This document shows, piece by piece, positions 27,810-38,529 of a stretch of DNA of 64,000 nucleotides (positions are counted from its first letter, which is position 1; every line of letters starts with the position of its first letter). The DNA is from Diatrype stigma (lineage: Eukaryota > Ascomycota > Sordariomycetes > Xylariales > Diatrypaceae): positions 558,001-622,000 of the forward strand of contig JAKJXP020000004.1 in the NCBI GenBank assembly GCA_022225965.2, in the 5' to 3' direction. The position numbers were made by a program, and so were the translations under genes. Under the pieces are notes generated by a model. The model was not told where the DNA came from. It made no database searches and worked only from the letters and a program-made list of their open reading frames with translations.

Positions 27810-28213
27810 GGCGGTAATGTTACTGGTATACTTTGCGTATAATTATATGCAAACGCTAATAAACAGGCGGTTAAAAAGCGTGGGAAGGCATAACGGATAG
27901 TGCCGCTGCTATATTCCGGATATAATTATACGCAAGCGTTAACGAGCAGGCCGCTAAAAAGCGTAGGAAAACGCGGCGGCACCATCCATTAGTATGCTCC
28001 GGATATAATCGTATGCAGGCATTAACGAATAAGCCGCTTAAAGCGTAAGAAAGCGCGGCGGCATTACCTACTGATATAATTATAGGCAGGCGTTAATAAA
28101 TAGGCCGCTTAAAAACGTAAAAAGGCCTAGCGGGTAATACCGTTACTGTACTTCGCGTGGAATTACGCGTAGGCAATGGCGAATAGACCGTTAAAGAACG
28201 TAAGAAGGCGTTT
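27810..28213 (+). repeat. Tandem repeat, period about 83 bp, five units
   Basis: The anchor word AATTATAtGCAaaCG recurs at 27841, 27924, 28007, 28078 and 28161, giving spacings of 83, 83, 71 and 83. Each unit also carries an AGGCCGcTtAAA-type block and a GCGTAgGAAggCG block. It keeps more G and C than the sequence around it. It lies downstream of the helicase, where Helitron 3' non-coding DNA would be expected. Confidence 0.85.
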
Positions 28214-29119
28214 ATGTATAGCATCTAATATATTAATATAATAGGTTAGCATATAGCGAAAACGTCGTTTCTTTGATTTATTCGTAGCGTATATTTCCTT
28301 AAGGATATTTTCCCACCTATTGCTATTAATATACGAAATTAATGCTATCGTAAATTTTAAGCTATTAAATGCATTTCAATCGTATATCCCAAATTATGCC
28401 TTAAAAATAAACGTTATAACAAAAAGGTTCGATGCTAAAATTTTTTTCTCGTACCTAAAGTAGTCAGTAATACGTATAACTTATTTATATTAATATGTAT
28501 TTATTTTCTTAGCAGCTAGAAAATATATATATACATAAAGCTTCGTTTTTATCTTTTGATTTTTTCTTATCTATATATATATATATACATACACCTATAT
28601 GTTGCTGCTTAAATCGCATTAAAATACGTACCTAGGTACATATTATAATTCCTTTTAATAAATACGTACCTAAATACGTACCATAATTCCTTCCAGCACC
28701 TATACGTAACCTACTTTATAAATTCCTTTTTATTGCAATACTTATTTACTTATTTTTTCTACAACTTCTAACCTTTAAGCTGGGCGTCCGTTTAATTAAT
28801 TATAATTTCGGGCGTTACTTGCGAAGGATTATAATTATTTTCTTTTTGTTTATTTATTACTTTTTTCGCTAACGCCATTTTTATTAATATTCCAAAAGCC
28901 TTTAAACGTAGTAGCAATATCGTTACATAAACAAACGTTAGTTCGGAATTAACGCTAGTCGTTCGTTTAAAGCAATGGATTACGATCGTTTACGTAAGGC
29001 CAAGACGGAATTAATATGGCCAATAACGATTCGCAAAATAAATTAACCATTTCTTATTATTTTTATTATTATGAATAATTATTAATTAATGCTTAAATAC
29101 TTAGCGCTATAACGCGTTT
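28214..29119. other. AT-rich spacer with ATACGTACCTA repeats
   Basis: No gene is visible. Near 28625-28690 the word AATACGTACCTA recurs three times within about 60 bases, and a palindromic GTACCTAGGTAC is included. TA-rich runs occur near 28525 and 28570. Confidence 0.4.
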
Positions 29120-30470
29120 TTAATAACCGTAATATGATTAATTTAACCGGCCATATTACGTTATCGTTTTTCGGAAATACGTTTTTTATAATTACTTTAA
29201 CATGCTTCATTATGTCAATAATAGCTAATATAATAACGATTTATATAGGTTTATTGGCTTTTGTTATAAAACAAATACCGAAGCAGTATTATGCGTTTAT
29301 TAATATACGTTACAACAAAGGTCGTAAATTACATAATTATTTTTATATGTTTTATTTAATATTAATCAATTTTATTATTATAAGCGCTATAAATAAAAGT
29401 GTATAAGGCCAATAGAATATTAAGAACGCGATTACGGAATTATTAAATAATTAAGGCAATAAGTATATATTTATAAATGGCTTTAATACTTTAGTACCGA
29501 TATTAATAAGGTTATAATAAAACATGGAACCCAGGTTAAAGCAATGCGTTAACGTAATAATGCTAGTAATGCTAAATAAGATAATTGAGTTAATAAATTA
29601 ATATATAACATTTAATTATATTTAAATTAATATAATAACTATGGATTAATATTAAAATAATATCCATTAGCAGTTCGTCGTTCGGAATTAAAATTTAAGA
29701 GCATCTTAATATTCCGATAAGACTTCGTTAATAAGCCGCAAACGTAAATACATATAATAACAATTAATAATAAATAAAAACTAACTGGATATGTATAAAA
29801 TAATAACGATATATAGATTATTGCGACTCGCAAAATTATAAACCGTTACCGAATCCCGGATATTATATGCAATTACGAAGAACTTATTGCCGATATTAAC
29901 GATTTGGTAAAATTTATTAAAACCAACCGCCGTAAAACAAATCAACCCGGATTTATTGCAATCGTAAACCGCCAATTTAAAAATGCAGTATAAATTGCAA
30001 ATAATTACATAAAGGGCCCTAATAGTTACGTTAAGGCCTTATAATAAATACATAATAACGATAAGTTCGATAAATATATTATCCAACGTAATTCAAAAAT
30101 TAAAGCGATAAATAAGGAATTATGTAACCGTTACAAAACCAACGAATAATCCGGTAGCATGCTGTTATTTAAGTTTTATTAGTCGAATAAATTTTTTCAT
30201 AATAATGCATGTACCAATTGCGTATTTCATGGCAAAGACGACGAATGCATTCGCAAAGGCCGTAAAGGCGGCGTTTTAAACTTAATCCCGCTTAAGTAAT
30301 TACAAACCAATATCAAAAAATTCAAAAAGAATTCCGACGATAATGAAAAAGGCAAGCCAGATATTAACTTGGTATATTAAAAGCTCGGAAAATAAAGAGC
30401 ATATCGGGCAATTAAGCAAAGCATGGAATAACGTTATAAATAATAGTATTAAGAAAATATAATTATGCTT
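29120..30470 (+). repeat. Direct repeat copy 2 (pairs with 15950-17310)
   Basis: This is the second copy of the 1.35-kb repeat, in the same orientation, just inside the right end of the second insertion. It is the better preserved copy. The two copies enclose Helitron 2, like repeats at the ends of an element, although they are not at the very ends and I see no LTR-type TG..CA limits. Confidence 0.75.
29960..30460 (+). pseudogene. Decayed gene with a cysteine-cluster motif
   Basis: Within direct repeat copy 2 a + frame reads coherently apart from RIP-type stops. Its core near 30192-30245 is NACTNCVFHGKDDECIRKG, a Cys-x2-Cys-x7-Cys arrangement followed by basic residues. Downstream it continues with a KKNSDDNEKGKPDINLVY segment and then QSMEQRYK. 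The spacing resembles a zinc-binding DNA-contact motif. It is not a standard Zn2Cys6 domain, and I do not recognise the family. A second, worse copy lies near 17.0 kb. It may be accessory cargo of the second insertion. Confidence 0.5.
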
Positions 30471-30714
30471 TAATGAAACGCTATAAGGATTATAATGGGC
30501 TTATATATTAAATAAGGCTGCTTAGCATATGCAATTAAGTAAACTTCGTAATTGAAGTTATTATGATGCTTAATAATAAGCACGAAAATAAAAAGAACTA
30601 TGTAAAGAATTAAGAATAAATATATGCATAATGCAAATATGTAGTAAAGTTTATATATATATAAACGTATAATTAAGACTGGCATTTAATACTTGGGCTT
30701 TTGTGCTTCTCCGG

Positions 30715-32300
30715 ATCGGGGGGGCCTCACGTTCTTAAAAACCCTTAATACAAAAACCGAATAATCCGTTTAAATCGTTAAATTCTTAAATGCTATTAAA
30801 TATTATGACATTCGTATTTATTATAAATCAAAAAAAAATTAACGTTTTTGCGAATTACTTATTCAAATTTCCGAAATAAATCGAAACGTTAATGCCTTTC
30901 GATAAGTTATTTCTTAACGAAATCGAGCCCATTCGAAAACCCGATTAATTAATCCGAATTAATCTTTAAGCCATTTTCGAATTCTTACGTTTCGAAATAG
31001 CCCTATTTCTTATTATTTCATTAAGCTTTATCGATAAGCATTTCCTTTTTTTTCGAAATAAATTATATAAAACGGTAATATATAAAAAAATTCCGAATAA
31101 CCCTTTATATCCTAAAAGCACCGTAATAAACGTATAAACGTTATAAGAAATTTTAAAATACGATAATTTTTTAATGCAATTAAAAAAAATCCATTACGAA
31201 AAAAAACATTATATAATCGGAATTATATTTCGAAAAGCCCAAAAGCAATTTTGGCACCTAAAAATCGTATTTGTAATATAACAAATTACGATTAAATATT
31301 CGAATTATTAATTAATAAAAAAGCCGGATCCTTTTTTATCCGATTTAAATCCCATATAATTTTTCGTTTTTTTCAGATAATAAGCGATTAATTATACGGC
31401 AATAAATAAATTATACATTTTCATTACCGTTAAATACGTAACAAAATAAGTTAAAGCCAAAATTATGCCGATTACTTAATTCGTTAATACCATTCTTATA
31501 TTTAATAAAATCGAAATTACCTTCGGTTATTTAAAGAAATAAATTAATAATAACGAAAAAGCTTTCGTAAATAAAGTCGCCGTTAAATAAAACAAAACGC
31601 ACAATATAAAAATAAAACCAATTATATCCGCAAAACCCAAAAATAACGATAAGGTTAAGAAAATTAATTAAAGCTTAAAATATATTATGATTCGAAAATA
31701 CGTAACAAATCCAACGCCGAAAAACCTTAATAAGTTATTCCAACGTATTATAACGATATATAATCGAATATTTAAATCGAATAACTATAGCTCTTTTTTT
31801 ATATTATACGGCATTTAATTTCCTTAAAAATAACCCCGGACCGAATATTTCAAATACGTTCGTAAACCGATAAAAAAAAAATCGAAAACGAACGCCGATT
31901 AATAAAACAACATAAAACACCATTAATTAGATTACGATTTAATAATATAAAGGTTTCGCGAAATTAAGTAAAAACGTACCTTTAGGAAAAAAAAGGCCTT
32001 ATCCGTATTTACGCTTCCGACGATTGGGTTTTCCGCATATATTAGCGCAAAAAAAATACGAACCGTATTACGATAAGCCTTAAGTCATCGCTAGTTGTCA
32101 TTAAAAAAATACCTATTATTTATAAAGTCCGGAAAAAATATAATTACAAAACAAATATAACGGCATTAATTTATTCCCAACTTACGTAAAAAACGGACAT
32201 TCCGTAAAAAGCTTTTGATACGCCAATAAACGGCTTTTAAAACAGGATCGTCGGCGCTTATTTAAAAGGAAAAATCTTACGATAATTAAGGACGATTTAA
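30715..32300 (+). pseudogene. gypsy pol part 2: end of RNase H and integrase
   Basis: The + frame resumes with LNTKTE and then YYDIRIYYKSKKN (30.80-30.84 kb), matching the RNase H tail block usually written YDFxIxYRPGKxN. Farther on, near 31.73-31.80 kb, it reads FQRIITIYNRIFKSNNYSSF followed by FILYGI, the end of the integrase core where family members have an SPFxLxYG block. EYFKYVRKP follows. The start of RNase H is at 14.75-14.98 kb, so the element was split there by the second insertion. Stops are frequent. Confidence 0.75.
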
Positions 32301-32301
32301 T

Positions 32302-32314
32302 TGGAAAAAGGAAA
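32302..32314 (+). other. Polypurine tract before the 3' LTR
   Basis: GGAAAAAGGAAAT lies directly before the 3' LTR. A purine run in this place primes plus-strand DNA synthesis in LTR retrotransposons. G-to-A mutation does not destroy a purine run, so it remains visible. Confidence 0.6.
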
Positions 32315-32317
32315 TAA

Positions 32318-32559
32318 TATAAATCCCTAAGACAATAAATGCTAAGGCTAAAGCATTCGGTTAATTAAATAATAAGAAATAAATTCCTAAGAAATTCATT
32401 TTTATAATTATATTATATTTAAATACAAATTAAGAAACCTTTTATTTCCTTTCTTTTTTTTCTTTTCTTTAAATAATAATTATAACAAAAACCCTAAGGA
32501 CTTAATATTTAGCTGGATTAGTAATAATTAAGTAATTGGAGTTAATTGCAATACGTACA
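32318..32559 (+). repeat. 3' LTR of the gypsy element
   Basis: This is the direct repeat of 972-1214. It starts TATAAATCC, which is TGTGGATCC after G-to-A changes, and ends CGTACA. Normal-composition DNA starts immediately after it, which marks the edge of the RIP block. Confidence 0.85.
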
Positions 32560-33515
32560 TTACGACATAATAGCTTAAGCGACATGAGTCGGTTAAGAAA
32601 CTAATGGGTGGCAGCATCATAGTAGATCAAATGAACAAAAAGAGATACGAAAGTATACCCTGAAGCCACCGAGTATCAGATATACAGATAGGCAACCCCC
32701 AATGAGCCAGGGATTCATTCCTGTTTAATGTAAGCCGCCAACCCTTCGTCTCCTGGGGTGGGACAGACAAAAAGATAATAATATATATATATATATATAT
32801 ATTGACATCACAAGATGGCCTCAAGAATCACGTAGCGCAGGAGCGTAATTATCAGCAAGCAGTAATTATGTATTCGTGTGCTCGGATGAGCCTCTCAGAC
32901 AGAGGTATACACCGTGACACCGAGACTTCTCCCCTTAATATGCGTGCGTGTATATGCATAGGTAAGCAGGTGTAGGTGTGTATATGTACATGGCAGGCGA
33001 CTGACTCTATATGTCTTGCCCCGTCCTCCCCGGTAAAGAACAGGAAACTCGAAGAAGAAGAAAAACATGTGAAATAAAAAACAATGATGCGCTGTCAAAA
33101 AATCCTTTCGCCTCGCTGGGGGTATGCAATCCGATCAATGGTGTCTATGCTTTTTGGTTTTCCTCCCTCCCCTTCCCCTTCCCTTCTTTTCCCTTTCCTT
33201 CAACGTTCATTTTTCATTCTGTGCATGCATGGTATCGTGGTTCGCGTATCTATCCATCAGATGTACGGACCCGTGGTGGTGGTGGTGGTGGTGGTGGTGG
33301 TGTTTCTCTTCTCTCCTATTTTCACTTCCCCTCCTGTTCTCTTCCCCCATTTTTTGTTTTCTCATCCCGATGTCTTCACCCAAGAGACGAGCCAGCTCCA
33401 ATCTCTGGACTGCGGATGAGAAAGAAGACGATCTAATACTCGGGACCCAGAATGGCAGGTAGATATATGGAGTGAGTGGATGTATCCTTGTTCGTCTCTC
33501 CAGCCTTCTGCTCAC
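32560..33515. other. Spacer with (TA)n and (GGT)n microsatellites
   Basis: No gene is supported. A (TA)12 run lies at 32779-32802 and a (GGT)/(GTG) run of about nine and a half units at 33273-33301. The trinucleotide run holds open three overlapping frames of 102-141 codons with poly-Trp, poly-Val or poly-His, which are artefacts. The part next to 33516 should be the 3' untranslated region of the minus-strand gene that follows. Confidence 0.6.
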
Positions 33516-36500
33516 TCACTGGCCCATGGCGGGCGCGTCGGGCGGCTGGCCTGGCACAAGCGGCTTAGTAGTAGTAGTAGCTTGCTTCTTGGCTGCTAGG
33601 GTTGCGCGTCGCTTCACGACTGCCGGGTTCATGGAGCCGGAAGCCCATCTCGCTAGAAAGGAGGTTAGTCATCGTTGCAATAAGAATGAGAACATTCGCT
33701 AGTAGCGTGCGTAACCCTAGCGTGGAGGGGGGCTTACCTTTCATCGAGTAAGACATCTTCTCGGATTTAGTCATAGTGTTGTAGTCCTTAGGACCATCGC
33801 CGTTATCGCCGTCTGCGCCGTTGCCGTTTCCATTGCCGTTGCCGTTGACCGAGAGGGGTGGAGTGACGTCTGAAGAGGGCGGCAATGAAGGTCGTCCCGA
33901 TGAGGGCAATGAATTGGGTGCGGAGACGGGTGCTGGTGGGTGGTAGTTTTTGATCTTAATGCGAGTTGGTGGCTTGGGCACTACAGGCGCGGGCGGATCT
34001 GGCAGTTGGACGGCTGGCGCATCGGGGGGTGATGGGATGGGAGCGGGTGCCAAGGTGGGCATGGACTCGTGGAAGGGCGCGAAGTCCTCGCTCTGGATCT
34101 TCTTCGGTGCCCTTCTGACACGCTTAGGCCGGGGTGCCTTCTCTTCTTCGACGGGATGGGCATCACCATCGCCATCGAACGTCGAGAAGTTGGTGCGACG
34201 CTTCTCGCGGAGTTGGTAGTTAGAAGTGACCGTATCTACGGTTGCGACGGACGAGGATGTCTGTGGCCGCGCGTCTTCCGGTGCTGTTGTAGAAGCCATA
34301 TAGCCATTGTAAAAAGACCCTGAAGGGATCTCACCCATACGAGAGTTTCTTCTGCGAGACGTTGTCTTGGGCGTGGTCTCTTGGTTCGTCCCATTCGCAG
34401 TGGGTTCCTCTTCTGCTTCTTGAGTTTTGCGTCTACGCTTGCGGGAAGGCTTCTCTTCGGCGACAGCCGCTTCTGGCTCTTGCTGGGGCTCTTGCTGGGG
34501 CTGGGGCTGAGCCTTGGATTTGGGTTGAGCCTTGGGCTTAGGCTGGGCCTTGGGCTTGGGTTGGGCCTTGGGTTTTGCAGAGGGCGTGGACGGTTCTTCG
34601 GGTACCACTGGTGGGAGAGGGTTCTTACGAGGTCTGCCCCCCTTCCCTTTCTTTTTTGGCGTCTCCTGCTCGACAGATCGCTGGTGAGTCGGCGTTGGCT
34701 GGGACGCAGGGGGAGCGGGCTGGGCATCGCCATTCTCTTCAGCGGCCTGCTTGCCACGGCCGCGACGCTTAGGTGCTGGAGCCGGGGTCGCGCCTCTACT
34801 AGGGGCAACGCTTCCGTCGAAGGGTACTGGTGGCTTTCTGGTACGTTTTCCCTGCACAATGTTCGGGTCATCTGCCTCAGCAGCCTTCGCAGTCTGCTTG
34901 GGCCGATCGCGTAATCGACCCTTGCCAGCAGCACCGGGCCTCTGCGCGATTGGATCCTGCTGCCCGATTTTGGACTCTCGTTCGTCGTAGTCAAATAGGT
35001 AGGCGTTGGCCATAATCCGGTCTTGTTGTTTGGCATAGGCGATATATGGATCTGGCTTCTTAGCTCGGATACCTTTGACAACAAAGTCCTTCTGAATCAA
35101 ATTGGCATTCGGGTCTTTGCTGACAGCCATTTTCTGACGATGCAAAAACGAGGCCTCCTCCTGGCGATAGCGCACAGCATTGTCCTCATCGTCTGTGAGT
35201 TTCTTCAAGGTCTTGTACTCGTCTTGCCAGGCAACAAGAGCGTGGTTGACAACATCCAGCCTTCGATATAGCTCATCAGGTGATAATGATTTGATATCCG
35301 TAAACAATTCGGTGAACTCAGATGCAGGCCTAGTTTGCTTGAAGCGATATTGCTTCTGTACCGGCGGAACTGCACTGTCAGCAACCTCGCTTTCTGGAGC
35401 CGGCGAGTTGGCTCGAGTCTCAATTGCTGGCGGGGATCCTGCCGGAGTTTCGTCCTCAGCGGCCTCAACTGCTTCAGTGACCTCCGCTGCTTCGGTGGCC
35501 TCAGCCGCTTCAGCTGCCTCGGTCTCAATTGCCTCAGCAGCTTCTGTGACCTCAGCGGCTTCCGTGGCTTCAACTGCCTCCGTGGCCTCAGCGGCCTCGG
35601 CATCGATGCCATCTTCGACGCCATCTTCTTGAGTGGCATCGGCGTCTTGCTCAGGATCTGGTTCTGCCTCTGTCTGAACCTTAGGGTAGAGGGATACCGC
35701 ACCCTCAATATAGGGTGTGAGATGTTCTAGAGGGTCGACATGACTTGGGTTTTCTTGGTGTAACACATTGGTAGGACGAGAAACCTCTGGCATCTTCACT
35801 TCTGATGCAAGCGTCTCTGGGACAGGTGATCTGCGCTCGGCTAGATCAACCACCGGTGCCTCATCTACAGCCTCATCACTTACAGGATTGACTGTTTTTG
35901 ATGTGTCTTGGACGACCACGGTGTCTCCGGTTGAATTCCGCTGTGCCGTATTTGAGGCTGCATGGGACGAACTAGTACTAGTACGTCTTTGAGGCGAGTC
36001 ATCGGAATGTGAGCTGTGATGACCTCCAACCTCAATGGTATCTTGGACTTCGACGTCTTCCATCTGCGGGTCTGGCACATATGCCGGCAGAGCGCCAATA
36101 GTGGATCTCTTCGCAGGTCCGCGACGACGAGGTGCGGACTGCGGCTGCTCAGAGGCGCGTCTTTTGACACGAGCCTCAGCTTCCTTATCAACGTCTTCAT
36201 CCTGAAAGACGGCATCGCTCTTCCGCTTCTTTGTAGAGCGGTTGGTAATTGGGGTCAATTTGAGACCAAGAGGCTCCTCATAATCGAGCTGGTCAAAACT
36301 GTAATCAACCCGGGTCCTCTTGCGCAGGGATCTGCCGCCCTTGCTCTCACCGTCATCAGGAGAAGGGTCGACGCCATCTGCCTGACGGGCGCGCCTCCGA
36401 GCGTCTTTTGGTTGAGACGGGCTCGGGGTCTCAAAAGAGAATGAAGATGAAGGCATTTCAGTAACAGAGGCTGCAGAGGCAGCTGGGGCAGATGGAGATG

Positions 36501-36609
36501 GGGGCTGCTGGGAAGATGGGGGCTGCTGAGACGATGATCTGGCAGGAAGCGAATGCCTCTTCCTAGCCGTAGAACGATTCCTGCCCCGCGAGGAAGCAGG
36601 CGAATCCAT
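33516..36609 (-). CDS. Large disordered, AT-hook-like nuclear protein (two exons)
   Basis: I do not recognise the family. The first exon is 36609-33738. A GTAAGC..CTAG intron of 85 nt (33653-33737) follows, and a last exon ends in TGA at 33516-33518, giving about 1002 residues. Reading through the intron gives a plausible but wrong tail. Splicing instead yields MKARWASGSMNPAVVKRRA and a Lys-rich end, which looks conserved. The protein has basic N-terminal patches (RKRTRVDYSF near 97), a long Glu/Ala/Thr repeat near 330-385, and a central helical block around 440-560 (SPDELYRRLDVVNHALVAWQ, DFVVKGIRAKKPDPY). AT-hook-like GRGK and GGRPRKNP motifs and a PKAQPK repeat follow near 610-700. This suggests a chromatin-associated nuclear protein, by inference only. 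It is transcribed away from MTC1. Confidence 0.75.
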
Positions 36610-38387
36610 GATGAGACGGAATGGGTTGGATGTGTGTAAGTGGTGTTATATGAGACGATCTAGGAGTAGACGATCAAAGAGAAGTTTTGGGTCGGAGATT
36701 ATGTAAGTGGGGAAGGTGTGTTAATACAATGAAGGGGACTGGGACTGACTGACACCGCGACGAGAGAAAACCACGACGGTGCCAATGAGTGCTAGTAGTA
36801 GTGGAGGGGAAGACATGAACTGTGTCGAACAGGTGCTGGAGATGATTTGGCCTTCCGCAATGTGAAGAATCTGGCGCATCGTTAATAGGTGGCCAATAAC
36901 CAGGTACGTGAAGTGAGAGCGTAGTAAGAAATCTGATGGCTGCAGGGTGAAAATTAGTGGATGATGATGGCCTTTCGCCGGATCGAGACGGAGCAAAACC
37001 AGCAGTGCGATGCCTGCCATGTAATAAGAACCAGAATAAGAATACGGAAAACCTCCTTACCTGGATGCAGAATGCCAATTGCAATAGAAGAAACAAGAAA
37101 TCAGAAATAGGAAATAAGAAATCCTCAATTCCAATGTGCCGAGTTCTTTTCTGAGGCTCTGCAGATGGAGATGACGAAGTACCTCATGTATCTGGGTCTG
37201 CTGGGTGTAGGTGTCTGTGTACGCTGTTATGGCGCTGTTATGGTAGGGCAGATGGGCTAATGTTAGCATGTATATATGTATGTACGAAGTAGGCATGTAG
37301 GTACAAGGAGGGTCCGGCCTTGCTACTGGTAGGTGCTGTAATTGGGTACCTACATCAGCTACATGTACTTGTACCTACTTCCACCTCTCAGCCTTCAATG
37401 TTTGGTTAGGGGATACCCGGACGTAAGAGAAGAGCAGATGCAGATGGATCACGGCGAGGTTGATGTAAATAGGCAGTATCTACCTACCTGCTGCTAGGGA
37501 CCTATAGGTATGCCGTGGAACTGACACGCTGGCGAAAAAGATGTTCTGGCGGACTGAGTCTGGATTCGGAAACCGTAGAAGCCTGAAGATGCAAGAGTTC
37601 CAGGTTGGCTGCGTTTTTTCGTTACTGGCCTGCCGTTGAATTATTGAATGATTTTGCGCAGCAGCCTGTGGTGCCTGTCTCATACACATACATACTGCCT
37701 GTAACTTAGCAGCTGTAGGTAAGTATGTTCTACCTAGGTTCTTAGTTAGGGGGTAGTTAGAGGTACTGTACAATACAGAATACAGCGAGCACATGCACCC
37801 AATCTTCATGCGATTATTGTCATTCCTTGCTATTTTCTGAAGGTTCAGAGTTTACCAGCCACAGGCTAGCGCCCATCGAGCCACGGAAACCCACTTATAC
37901 GTCGTAGCCGCTAGCGCTTTTTGGCAACCAGATCCAGCCAATGGGACAACATGATTTCTCTCGACCAGTCTGCACTAGGCGACTTTCGTATTGGCAGCTC
38001 TGTCACTCTCTGTTACCCCCTGCCGACGAATGCGCACATTCCCCGTCAGCCCCGTCAGCCCCCGTCAACCCCGTCAACCCCGTCCAGTGACGACAACCTT
38101 CAGTGGGTGCTCGGGTGCTTCCACTGCTTCCACTGCTTCCACTTGGGTGCTTCTTAACCTCAACTACCGTAACTAGAATCCCAGTTCGCCAACTTCGGGC
38201 TGACAACTTCGGGCTGCCGACTTCACGTTTATAGTAGGTAGTAACACCGCACCACACACCACCACACGATTCCGCCTTCTGCATTCTGTTCAGCTCGTTA
38301 TAACCAATAAGCCCAGAGCTAGACGAGACTATAGCATCGTCAATTACCCCAAGTCGCTTGTAATCTCCCCCCTCTTCGTAGGTACAG

Positions 38388-38434
<47 letters not shown>

Positions 38435-38529
38435 CAAGTGGGCATTCCATCTTGAACTCCGAGTCCGATCGAATCTACGCTCATTGTTCCTGGCGAGCGA
38501 CGAAGAAGGAAGCTATACCGTGATTCGAC
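36610..38529. promoter_or_regulatory. Divergent intergenic region, no gene
   Basis: These 1.9 kb separate the disordered nuclear protein gene (minus) and MTC1 (plus), so they should hold both promoters and 5' untranslated regions. Open frames here are short and have no domain. TACCTACC-type runs occur near 37300-37490, CCCCGTCA repeats at 38040-38085, and TTCCACTGC repeats near 38118-38145. No clear TATA box was found for either gene. Confidence 0.5.
38391..38428. repeat. (CA)19 microsatellite upstream of MTC1
   Basis: A perfect CA dinucleotide run ends about 100 bases before the MTC1 start codon, probably within the promoter or 5' untranslated region. It is likely to vary in length between strains. 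Confidence 0.9.

Larger units (their letters stand above)
14984..30697 (+). mobile_element. Second nested insertion, carrying Helitron 2 and flanking direct repeats
   Basis: Gypsy RNase H is interrupted here. The left end reads CCTAAGTATTAA (14984-14995). The right end, read on the minus strand from 30697, is CCCAAGTATTAA, a 12-base terminal inverted repeat with one mismatch. Inside are a low-complexity tract, a 1.35-kb repeat, a decayed gene, a Helitron polyprotein, two minisatellites and the second 1.35-kb repeat. Flanking bases show no obvious target duplication, and about 40 codons of RNase H seem to be missing at the junction, so the ends are tentative. Confidence 0.5.
972..32559 (+). 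mobile_element. RIP-degraded Ty3/gypsy LTR retrotransposon, with two nested insertions
   Basis: Two direct repeats of about 243 bp bound the block. The first begins TGTGGATCC at 972 and the second TATAAATCC at 32318; the differences are G-to-A changes. Between them, in + orientation, are gag with a CCHC-like remnant, reverse transcriptase, RNase H and integrase traces. Pol is split into 13.44-14.98 kb and 30.71-32.3 kb, so at least two later insertions lie inside. Almost every Gln and Trp codon expected from the family reads as a stop (CAA to TAA, TGG to TAG/TAA/TGA), the typical outcome of RIP. No clear target-site duplication is seen: the 5 bp on the left are CCTAT and on the right TTACG. 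The element is certainly inactive. Confidence 0.85.

Noticed and set aside
27810..28213. CRISPR-like array
   Set aside because: The units are contiguous 83-bp tandem repeats without unique spacers, in a eukaryotic genome.
967..32564. Target-site duplication of the gypsy element
   Set aside because: CCTAT on the left and TTACG on the right do not match, even when C-to-T and G-to-A changes are allowed.
33011..33515. Several frames of 100-141 codons around 33.0-33.5 kb
   Set aside because: They owe their length to the (GGT)n run and code for homopolymer Trp, Val, Gly or His.
34236..35084. 282-codon minus-strand frame within the large nuclear protein gene
   Set aside because: It is a shifted-frame shadow of the 1002-residue protein, made of Pro/Arg/Ser runs from its repeats.
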